The notes below the pieces were generated by a model, which saw nothing but the letters and a program-made list of their open reading frames with translations, ran no database searches and was not told where the DNA came from. Below, one piece after another: positions 21,912-32,955 of a DNA stretch of 64,000 nucleotides; position 1 is the stretch's first letter; each line of letters opens with the position of its first letter. The stretch lies in contig NC_091146.1 of NCBI RefSeq assembly GCF_041381155.1, positions 32,537,328-32,601,327 of the forward strand, read 5' to 3'. Position numbers and translations under genes: made by a program. Source of the stretch: Argopecten irradians (lineage: Eukaryota; Mollusca; Bivalvia; Pectinida; Pectinidae).

Positions 21912-23627
21912 ATGGTGGCATATTTCTGCCATCGAGTTGCCGAATTAATGATGTCGACATAATTAAGGCATTATGTCGACATCATATAGGAAGATGTCGA
22001 CATAAACAGAATCACGAAAAATACCAGTTACGTAATTTACAAGCCATAAATGTCACAATACAGGTACAAAATACACATTGGGAAACTAGCTTTACTTGTT
22101 AGCTTGCCCTGTCCATATATATATATATACATGTACATTAATATTTACATCCCTCGATATAATTATATAAATGCACAACAAATATTATTGTTATGGTCTT
22201 AATGGCCCAGATTCAACCTTTGGGCTAAAAATCCTCCCGGGACGCGGTTTTAAACTCGAAATTCGTTATACATCTGCATCTAATTTTTGTAGTAAATACA
22301 GGCGTTCTTTGTTGTCAAACGTATTAAAACAAGTCACGTGCTTATACTTCATTCATGCCATTGGCCGAAATAAATATGGAATTGTATTATGGGTAACTAG
22401 TGATCACATAAGTGTCTGTTTACTTCCAGATATAGTTATTTCTCTGACCAGGTATTTAGTATATATATTTCTCTGTGTTATATGTATCTGTTATGAAACC
22501 TAAAGCAGGTACATGTAATAATATATATAAATATTAATTAAGAATTCTACGAATTTAGCCGGGAGTAGCCGATCTTCGCTGACCCTAGATTAGACGGTTA
22601 GACCTATTGAATTGGTTAATTTGCATTATATCATTTATCTACAAAACGTGGAAATGGCAGTTTTATAGCTCATTTTAGTTCATTATTTATACTAAAACAG
22701 TACTTATGTGCAAGTCAAAACGATATGCATGCAATATTAATAACATTTTGGAGTCTAAATATTTTCAAATAAATCAATTTTCCCGAAGAAATGGCAAGCA
22801 AACTATCACTATATTTGGAAGTAAACACACAATCACGTGATCACTAGTTACCCATAATACAATCGTATATTCCGGCCAATGGCATGAATGAGGTATAAGC
22901 ACGTGACTTTTTTACTACGGTTTTACTACAAAAATTAGATGTAAATATATCCCGAATTTGGAGCTAAAACCGCGTCCCGGGAGGATTTTTAGCCCAAAGG
23001 TTGAATCTGGCCATTAAGACCGTAACAAAAATTGTTGTGCCTTTATATAAGTGTATCCAGGGATGTAAATATCCACAAAACACACACACAGCTTTTAAAC
23101 GAATTATAAATGGTTATGGCCAAGAGGATGGAAATTCGTTGTACAAAGTAGAGTCCTTGTGCACTCCTAACTTCCTCAGCTCGGACTAACAGCTACGAAC
23201 ACGCAGCTGCAGCTGCATGGCCGGGATGTGCAGGATCACATTTTTTAATTTTGAAATCAAATAAATAAAAACCTGAATTAACAAAATCAACGTCGATCTC
23301 TGCTGTATGGTGTCTTGCTGCATATACACAGTGCTCTATGAAAGGGTGGCCTTTGATTTCCACTTTCAAGACCAGATGTCGACTAGATGTCGACATCAAT
23401 ACCTGACAAGTCGGTGTCACACCCGAGCATACACACGATTAATCGCCGAGATACCGACTTTCTACATAATTATCTTGGAATCATTATATGGGCAGGTACA
23501 TGTGATAAGTCGACATATTCATCTGTTGATGTCGACAACTTCCTATATGATGTCGTCATAATGTCTTAATTATGTCGACATCATTAAGTCGTAAGTCGGC
23601 AACTCGATGACAGAAATATGCCACCAT
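21912..23627. mobile_element. 1.7-kb non-autonomous inverted-repeat transposon with 8-bp target duplication
   Basis: Terminal arms of about 100 bp start ATGGTGGCATATTTCTG and contain repeated GTCGACAT palindromes. Both sides are flanked by AGAATCAT (21904-21911 and 23628-23635). Inside is a second palindromic element at 22141-23072. No transposase is recognisable. An 8-bp duplication is typical of hAT-type transposons, so a hAT-related origin is plausible but unproven. Confidence 0.8.
22141..23072. mobile_element. Nested palindromic element with about 270-bp arms
   Basis: Ends ATATTTACATCCCT and AGGGATGTAAATAT are perfect inverses. Arms 22141-22440 and 22815-23072 match over most of their length (CCTCCCGGGACGCGGTTTTA, TGGGTAACTAGTGATCAC). 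The 110-aa open frame on the left arm has no recognisable domain. Confidence 0.8.
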
Positions 23628-23699
23628 AGAATCATACATATTTGTCCCAAATACATACATTATGACTTAATTCGGGATCTTGTCATTACCTTCTTGAAA

Positions 23700-24905
23700 C
23701 AATTTATTTTGGTTTTGTCCGTCTGTCTGTCTGTCTGTCCATCCATATGTCTGTCTTTCTTTCTGTTTATCTGTACATCGGTTTGCCTTTCTACATGTAT
23801 CGGTCTATCCGTCGGGTTGTCTGCCCATCTGTCTGACTATCCGTTGTCTGTCTTTCTATCTATATGTATATCCGTCTGTCTGTCTTTCTATCTGTATGTA
23901 TATCCGTCTGTCTGTCTTTCTATCTGTATGTATATCCGTCTGTCTGTCTTTCTATCTGTATGTATATCCGTCTGTCTGTCTTTCTATCTGTATGTATATC
24001 CGTCTGTCTGTCTGTATGTATATATCTGTCTGTCTTTCTATCTGTATGTATATCCGTCTGTCTGTCTTGTCTTTCTATCTGTATGTATATCCGTCTGTCT
24101 GTCTTTCTATCTATATGTATATCCGTCTGTCTATCTGTATGTATATCCGTCTGTTTGTCTTTCTATCTGTATGTATATCCGTCTGTCTGTCTTTCTATCT
24201 ATATGTATATCCGTCTGTCTATCTGTATGTATATCCGTCTGTTTGTCTTTCTATCTGTATGTATATCCGTCTGTCTGTCTTTCTATCTATATGTATATCC
24301 GTCTGTCTATCTGTATGTATATCCGTCTGTTTGTCTTTCTATCTGTATGTATATCCGTCTGTCTGTCTTTCTATCTATATGTATATCCGTCTGTCTATCT
24401 GTATGTATATCCATCTGTCTGTCTTTCAATCTGTATGTATATCCGTCTGTCTGTCTTTCTATCTGTATGTATATCCGTCTGTCTGTCTTTCTATCTGTAT
24501 GTATATCCGTCTGTCTGTCTTTCTATCTGTATGTATATCCGTCTGTCTGTCTTTCTATCAATATGTATATCCGTCTGTCTATCTGTATGTATATCCGTCT
24601 GTCTGTCTTTCTATCTGTATGTATATCCGTCTGTCTGTCTTTCTATCTGTATGTATATCCGTCTGTCTGTCTTTCTATCTGTATGTATATCCGTCTGTCT
24701 GTCTTTCTATTTGTATGTATATCCGTCTGTCTGTCTATCTGTATGTATATCCGTCTGTCTATCTATCTGTATGTATATCCGTCTATCTGTCTTTCTATCT
24801 GTATGTATATCCGTCTGTCTGTCTTTCTATCTGGTTGTATATCCGTCTGTCTGTCTTTCTATCTGTATGTATATCCGTCTGTCTGTCTTTTCTATTTGTC
24901 TGTCT
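23700..24905. repeat. 32-bp CTGT/TATG minisatellite, about 35 units
   Basis: The unit is CCGTCTGTCTGTCTTTC plus TATCTGTATGTATAT, preceded by a simpler CTGT tract. Because 32 is not divisible by three, all three plus frames read the same Cys/Leu/Tyr-rich repeat with no stops; the long open frames are artefacts. Confidence 0.95.
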
Positions 24906-25235
24906 GTCAAGCTTTTGTGTCCGCTTTCTAAAAACGGCTGTTGTGTTTTTTATTTTCATAAACATTTTTGGAATAAGACATTTCGGTAATCGGATTATCT
25001 TTCGAGGATCTATACAAAAAAATATTTCAATCAGATCAAATAAAAAAAACCCAATATATTTGCCACTACGTTATGCAGCTTTATTGTAAACTTCACAACA
25101 GCAATAGAAAAGTTATATACATATATATCATATTGACATTGACCAACACTTGTTACATACATACAGTGTATATACATACATTTTCGTTAATGCATGTATC
25201 ATTTTCAATATATTTTTGTGCTAAATATTACTTTA

Positions 25236-25582
25236 AAGATGCCCCACTGTCAACAAAGCGTGAACTATACTCATCATTTAAACAATAACTGATTTATAAT
25301 CGTGTTTATAAGTGTCCCACAAAAATGCATATAATTTTTGTTTTGTTGCATGGGAATCAGTACTTAATTCCTTATAGGGCACAGTGCCATGGATTTTTTT
25401 TCGGGACGCAATTAGTTCTTTTTAATAACTTTATCTTGAAAAAAAAATAAGAATCTCAAACTTTTCAATGGTGGTAATGATGTAAAGTAAGTAACTTTTT
25501 AACTGAAGAAGAATACCAATTCGACTGTTCCGGTTTTTCATAGAGAAAAACATAATTCGCTGGCGCTGGACCACCTTTAAAG
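25236..25582. mobile_element. Diverged copy of the GATGCTCCACCGC element
   Basis: Ends TTTAAAGATGCCCCACTG and GGACCACCTTTAAAG. The interior has CAGTGCCATGG and TTTTCGGGACGCAATTAG, as in the copy at 3373-3741 read on the other strand. Confidence 0.6.
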
Positions 25583-25584
25583 AC

Positions 25585-26470
25585 TTTTTACAAAATAAAA
25601 AAAAACTTTTATCAGTTATGAAATCACTTTTGCTTTATCGCAACTGTTTATTTTCATCAGAAACAAGTAAATTTAAAGTGATTTAAAAGATTTACAAAAT
25701 ACAATTTTGGTGTCATTTTTGTTGAAATGCGGGTACTATCGACATCAACACTTTATATATTAGTTTAAAATGATTTTGAAATGAAAAGTATCGCTCCTTC
25801 CATCAGTAGTACCCGGTTTTTTTTTCCACGACTCACTAGAAACGTGATCTTTAAGCTAGGTGGGGCAGATTATTTTGTAAAGTAACCATAAATTCACCGT
25901 GGAATCTGATAATAGATTAATATGATTATCAAAATAGAGTTTGCCCTTATTGTGATACCAATGATATAGGTGATGGATTTATTGTTTGTTAAAGTTCCCG
26001 TTTTTTACCAAAGAAAGAAAATATGTGTTATTATTTTTAGTTTAATCATATTTTCATTCCTTTAATTGCAACAGAATTGAGCACAAGTTAAATATAATTT
26101 ACAAACGCCCTCTCCATTAAAATTGACTATACATATAATATTTACATCACCAGATGGCTTTATATTTTAAATATTATATCATATTCATTTTTGTTAAAGA
26201 GGAAAAGATAAGAGAGAAGAAAGAGATAGACAGATATAGAGAAAGGATACAACACCAATGGTGTATATGTTATTTACAATCGTTTGAACATGTTTTTTAT
26301 ACATTATAATTAAAACGAAACTTTGCACCATCCAATACAGTCGACACTTAAAATTCTATCACAATCTAAAACTTTCAACTTTTCTAAAAGTTCGTCACAT
26401 TTCGTGCGATAGGTGGCTTTCTCCATACATACAATGCTTCCATATAAAACTGGTCCTAAGATCTGGCTAT
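25585..26470. other. Intergenic, nothing recognised
   Basis: AT-rich sequence between two arrays; no exon, RNA or clear repeat seen. Confidence 0.4.
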
Positions 26471-26474
26471 AGCA

Positions 26475-29400
26475 GGGTGGCACATATTATAGTATTCTCT
26501 ACACATGTGAGTGGTACATATAATGATATTCTCTACACATGTGGGTGGTACATACAATGATATTTTCTACACATGTGGGTGGTACATACAATGGTATTCT
26601 CTACACATGTGGGTGACACATATAATGATATTCTCTACACATGTGGGTGGTACATATAATGGTATTCTCTACACATGTGGGTGACACATATAATGGTATT
26701 CTCTACACATGTGGGTGGCACATATAATGATATTCTCTACACATGTGGGTGACACATACAATGGTATTCTCTACACATGTGGGTGGTACATACAATGGTA
26801 TTCTCTACACATGTGGGTGACACATATAATGATATTCTCTACACATGTGGATGACACATATAATGGTATTCTCTACACATGTGGGTGGTACATATAATGG
26901 TATTCTCTACACATGTGGGTGGCACATACAATGATATTCTCTACACATGTGGGTGACACATACAATGATATTCTCTACACATGTGGATGGTACATATAAT
27001 GGTATTCTCTACACATGTGGATGGCACATACAATGATATTCTCTACACATGTGGATGGTACATATAATGGTATTCTCTACACATGTGGATGACACATATA
27101 ATGGTATTCTCTACACATGTGGATGACACATATAATGATATTCTCTTACATGTGGTATTGGTACAGTATAATTCTCTCTACACATGTGGATGACACATAT
27201 AATGGTATTCTCTACACATGTGGGTGGTACATACAATGGTATTCTCTACACATTGTGTGTTGGTACATATAATGGTATTCTCTACACATGTGGATGGCAC
27301 ATATAATGGTATTTTCTACACATGTTGGTGGTACATATAATGGTATTCTCTACACATGTGGATGGCAACATACACATACACATGGTATTCTCTACACATG
27401 TGGATGGCAACATACAATGATTTCTCTACACAGTGGGCTGGTACATATAATGGTATCTCTACACATGTGGATGGTATATAATGGTATTCTCTACACATGT
27501 GGATGGCACATATAATGGTATTCTCTACACATGTGGGTGGTACATATAATGGTATCTCTACACATGTGGATGGTGGCACATATACAATGATATTCTCTAC
27601 ACATGTGGCTGGTACATATAATGGTATTTCTCTACTACACATGTGGCTGGTACATATAATGGTATGCTCTACACATGTGGATGGGCACATACAATGATAT
27701 TCTCTACACATGTGGCTGGTACATATAATGGTATCTCTACACATGTGGATGGTACATACAATGGTTTTCTCTACACATGTTGTGGGCACAAACATTATAT
27801 TGGCACATACAATGAGGTCTTTGTAAAATAAATTCTCTACACATGTGAGTGACACATACAATGGTATTCTCTACACATGTGGATGGCTACATATAATGAT
27901 ATTCTCTACAACATGTGGGTGGTACATACAATGGGATGGGATATTTTCTACACATGTGGAGGTGGTACATACAATGATATTCTCTACACATGTGGGTGGT
28001 ACATATAATGGTATTCTCCCCCACTACACATGTGGGTGGAACATACAATGATATTCTCTAACATGTGGGTGGTCAATACAATGATATTCTCTACACATGT
28101 GGGTGGTACATTACAATGGTATTCTCTACACATGTGGGTGGTACATACAATGGTATTCTCTACACATGTGGGTGGTACATACAATGGTATTCTTCTACAC
28201 ATGTGGGTGGTACATATAATGGTATTCTCTACACATGTGGGTGGCACATATAATGGTATTCTCTACACATGTGGGTGGCACATATAATGGTATTCTCTAC
28301 ACATGTGGGTGGCACATATAATGGTATTCTCTACACATGTGGGTGGCACATATAATGGTATTCTCTACACATGTGGGTGGCACATATAATGGTATTCTCT
28401 ACACATGTGGGTGGCACATATAACAAATTGGTATTCTCTACACACATGTGGTTGGTGGCACATATAATGGTATTCTCTACACATGTGGGGTGGTACATAT
28501 AATGGTATATCTCTACACATGTGGGTGGTACATTACAATGATATTCTCTACACATTGTGGGTGACACATACAATGATATTCTCTACACATGTGGCGTGAC
28601 ACTTATAATGTATTCTCTTACACATGTGGGTGGGCACATGATAATGATATTCTCTACCACATGTGGGTCGGATGGATACATACAATGAGTATTCTCTACA
28701 CATGTGGGATGAGAAACATACAATGATATTTCTCTACACATTATGGGTGGTACATACAATATAATTTTCATACACATCAGTGGGTGGTACATACAATGGT
28801 CTTCTCTACCACATGTGTGGGTGGGAACATATACAATGGATATTCTCTTACACATGTGCATGTGGGTGGATATTCTCATACACAGGGTGACTCAGTTTAT
28901 GCAATCAATCGTTATTCTCTACACATGTGGGTGGTACATACAATGATCGGTATTTTCTACACATGTGTGGTGGTATGCTCTACATACAAATGATATTCTC
29001 TACACATGGGTGGCACATATAAATGGTATTCTATCTACCCATGTGGGTGACACTTATAATGATATTCTATACACTTAGTGGGTGGACACATATAATGATA
29101 TTCTCTACACATGTGGGGACACATTTATTGGTACACATGTGTGTGTCCACATATATATTCTACACATGGGTATTCTCTTACCATTCTCTACACATGTGGG
29201 TGGCACATACAAATGGTATTCTCTACACATGTGGGTGACAAATAATATTGAATATTGCTCTAATGGTATTATTTTCTCTACACATGTGGGTGACACATAT
29301 AATGATATTCTCTACACATGTGGTGGGTGACACATATAATGGTATTCTCTACAAAACATGTGGGTGGCACATATGGCACAATGATATTCTCTACACATGT

Positions 29401-31480
29401 GGGGTGGTTTCTTTACACACATATAATGGATATTCTCTACACATGTGGGTGGCACATATAATGGTATTCTCTACACATGTGGGGGTGATATTCACATGTT
29501 ATTCTCTATCACATGTGGCTGGCGAGTACAATAATGTAAATTCTCTACACATGTGGGTGGCACATATAATGATATTCTCTATGTGGGTTGGGTACTTACT
29601 CTATGATACTATACACATGTGGGTGGACACATATAATGATATTCTCTACACATGTGGGGCACATACATGATATTTCTAACAATGGCAACATATATTATTC
29701 TCTACACATGTGGGTGACACAATGATATTCTCTACAATGTGGCTGGTACATATATGGTATCTCTACACATGTGATGGTACATACAATGATTTTCCTCTAC
29801 ACATGGGTGGCACATACAATGGTATTCTCTACACATGTGAGTGACACATATTAATGGTAATTCTCTACACATGTGGATGGCATATAATGGTATTCTCTAC
29901 ACATGTGGGGTGGTATTCTCTACACATATAATGGTATTCTCTACACATAATGGATTGGGGTGGTACATACAATGATATTCTCTACACATGTGGGTGGTTA
30001 CATTAATAATGCACATACATAATGGTATTCTCTAACACATGTGGGTGGAACATACAATGATATTTTTCACTTGTGGACATGTACATTGTGTGTACATACA
30101 ATGGTATTTACTACAATGTGGGGGGTGGATATCTCTCTACACATGTTTATTCTCTACACATGTGGGTACAGCATGTGGGTGGACCACATACAATGGTATT
30201 CTCTACACATGTGGGGTGTGACACATACAATGATATTTTCTGGGTACACATGTGGGTGGGTGACATATTCTCTACAATGGTATAATGATCTCTACACATG
30301 TGGGTGGTATTCTTACAATGGTACATAATGGTTTCTCTACAATGGTTTTCTCTACACATGGTGGGTGGCACATATAAGATATTCTCTACACATGTGGGTG
30401 GGCACATATAATGGTATTCTCTACACATGTGGGTGGCACATACAATGATATTCTCTACATCATGTGGGTGGTACATATAATGGTTATACACATGTGGGTA
30501 TTCATACTATTCTCTACACAATGTGGGTGGGTCATATAATGATATTCTCTACACATGGTACATACATATTATATATTCTCTACACATGTGGGTGACACAT
30601 ACAATGGTATTCTCTACACATGTGGGTGGCACATATAATGGTATTCTCTACACATGTGGGTGGCACATATAATGGTATTCTCTACACATGTGGGTGGCAC
30701 ATATAATGGTATTCTCTACACATGTGGGTGGCACATACAATGATATTCTCTACACATGTGGGTGGTACATACAATGAATGTATTCTGCCTAACACGATGT
30801 GGGTTGGTACATACAATGGTATTTCTCTACACATGTGGGGTGGACACATTATAATGATATTCTCTACACATGGGTGGGTGGAACATTACAATTGATACTA
30901 CGACATGTGGGTGGTACATATGGTATTCTCTACACATGTGGCGTGGCACATACAATACACATGTTGTGTGGTGACACATATTCTCTACACATGTGGGTGA
31001 CAAACATAACAATATTCTCTACACATGTGGGTGACACATACAATGATATTCTCTACACATGTGGGTGACCACATCAATGGTATTCTTTACACATGTGGGT
31101 GACACATAGAATGGTATTCATTCAATTCTACACATGTGGGTGACACATTACAATGGTATTCTCTACAACATGTGAGTGGTACATATGTGGGTAGTGGTGA
31201 CACATTGTGGGTACAATGATATTATAGAGCACATGTGGGTGACTACATGTAAAGTGTATTCTCTCTACACATGTGGGTGGTACAATACAATGATATTTCT
31301 CTACACATGTGGGTGTATATTTGACCAACACACATTATGAAATACAGACAAGTGGGTATTCTCTACACATGTGGGTGACACATATAATGATATTCTCTAC
31401 ACATGTGGGTGGACAAATGATATAATGGCATATTCTCTACACACATGTGGGTGGTACATTATAATGGCATTCTATTTATA
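26475..31480. repeat. 34-bp tandem array, about 145 units, clean on the left and indel-ridden on the right
   Basis: The unit is TCTCTACACATGTGGGTG, GCACATATAATGGTAT with A/G and C/T variants (ACATACAATGATAT). Units from 26475 to about 27130 are nearly all exact length. Further right, single-base gains, losses and partial units are frequent (28580-30600 especially), apart from cleaner islands near 28240-28420 and 30600-30770. Confidence 0.95.
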
Positions 31481-31680
31481 ATGTATTTTGTAAAGAGCTT
31501 AAATAAAGTTTTGAAGGCTCGTTTATTTTTTGTCTTTTTCTTATTAAGACTCTGGAATTAAATGATTTTTGATCTCGACCCCCTATGCATCTATAACTGG
31601 TATATGGACACACTAATGGGTCTAAATATACATAATCAACTAATTCTCGGAGTACTTTGATAATTTTTAGACCTACTGAT

Positions 31681-31710
31681 TTTGGTGATGATGATGATGA
31701 TGATGATGTT

Positions 31711-31741
<31 letters not shown>

Positions 31742-31890
31742 ACGATGATGATGTTGTTGATGATGATGATGACGATGTTGTTGTTGATGATGATGATGAT
31801 GATGAAGATGATGATGATGATGAAGATGATGATGATGATGATGAAAATGATGATGATGATGATTATGATGATGATGATGATGATGATGAT
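31681..31890. repeat. GAT trinucleotide tract
   Basis: About 65 GAT triplets with scattered GTT, GAC, GAA and TAT changes. It translates as poly-Asp or poly-Met by chance; no gene context. Confidence 0.95.
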
Positions 31891-32267
31891 ATTAGGTTAT
31901 CCTATTTCTAACCAGGAAAACATCTTTGAGTTGCCCAAATCATTCTACAGAACAGTAGCTCTTCTTTCCTAAATTGTCTTTACTTTAACTAGCTTTCTAA
32001 TTCATTACAAAATCTAGATAATTTTTAAAGAAACATTTCTTTTAATCCAAGCAAAGTTGTTTTCATTCATTTCAATTAATTTTACATCGTCAATTTATCA
32101 TGTCTTTAGAAAAACTTTACCTTTTTTCAATTAAAAAAACACCTTGTTTGGTTCTATGTGATACCACATAAACACGTTATTTAAAAATTTAATTGGATCT
32201 AAAAACGAAAAAATCTGATTTTAGTGGTTTTTAAATTTTCGTTTTCTCGAAAATATTATGCTCGTGG

Positions 32268-32462
32268 AAAATTGCCTACTATAATCCGGACGCCGAAAAT
32301 CTTGAAAATTCTCAGTCCGGACGGAAATGTTACGGAACGAATTGCGGTAACGTTACATATTGACTAAAGAACACGGAATTCAGCAGTCCGAAAAAAAAAT
32401 CGTAATCCGGACGGTTAAGGCTGGGATCAAAGATATCCGGATTATCGAGGGTTAACTGTACT
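32268..32462. mobile_element. CTCGATAATCCGGAC-ended element (pogo-like ends)
   Basis: Ends contain TATAATCCGGACGCCGAAAA and ATCCGGATTATCGAGGGTTA, inverted. Relatives are at 40312-40395, 43871-44052, 48749-48945, 55850-56030 and 62179-62335, the best-preserved start being TACAGTGAACCCTCGATAAT. Ends of this type are known from pogo/Tigger-like transposons; I see no transposase. Confidence 0.7.
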
Positions 32463-32490
32463 TGTCAGAATGATCTTGTTTATGAATGGA

Positions 32491-32760
32491 AACATTTCAC
32501 CATCATCCGTGTCTGTCGGAGCCCTGAATTCTCTCTTTGTATATTACAGCATTTACCTCACCTTGACGTTTCACCATCATCCGTGTCTGTCGGAGCCCTG
32601 TATTCCCTCTTTACATTTTACAGAGTTACCTCTAATTGACGTTTCACCATCATCCTTGTCTGTCGGAGCCCTGAATTCTCTCTTTGTATATTACAGAATT
32701 TACCTCCCTTGACGTTTCACCATCATACGTGTCTGTCGTAGCCCTGTATAGTAAGTGTGG
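32491..32760. repeat. 73-bp tandem repeat covering the end of the fibrinogen-domain coding sequence
   Basis: TTTCACCATCATCCGTGTCT recurs every 73-74 bp (from about 491, 565, 638 and 711 past 32000). On the minus strand each unit still encodes GLRQTRMMVKR, the C-terminus of the fibrinogen-related protein. Confidence 0.9.
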
Positions 32761-32955
32761 TTGTAGAAGCGGCACCACACCATGCTTTGAAGATTGCCAG
32801 GTTCTGACGTGTACAACGCCCGTTCAGGTTAGCGCCATAAACAAAACTTGTACCACATGCGCCGTTGAAGTCCTCAGAACAGGAGCGGATATACAGGTCG
32901 TTATCGCGGTCAAAGGTGGAAAACTTCATTCCATTATGGTTGGCCATAGCATCAG
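32700..32955 (-). CDS. Fibrinogen-related gene, exon 5 (C-terminal fibrinogen domain, three 1-base frame breaks)
   Basis: Acceptor TTTTAG. It reads DAMANHNGMKFSTFDRDND in frame 1 to about 32860. A second frame is needed for WYKFC (32841-32855), frame 1 again for YGANLNG, and a third frame from about 32820 for LYTSEPGNLQSMVW, GLRQTRMMVKRQGR and TAA at 32700-32702. Shifts fall near 32856-32860, 32836-32842 and 32818-32824, mostly in short G or T runs. Read straight through, the frame ends in unrelated residues. Confidence 0.8.

Noticed and set aside
22171..22503. 110-codon open frame on the plus strand
   Set aside because: It lies on one arm of a long inverted repeat, has no recognisable domain, and its counterpart arm is broken.
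23607..25089. Open frames of 355-460 codons rich in Cys, Leu, Tyr, Ser
   Set aside because: They are translations of a 32-bp minisatellite that is stop-free in all three frames; no splice sites or conserved domain.
26475..31480. CRISPR-like regular repeats
   Set aside because: Units are contiguous 34-bp tandem repeats without unique spacers, in a eukaryotic genome.
31657..31911. Acidic poly-Asp open frame
   Set aside because: GAT microsatellite with no gene context.
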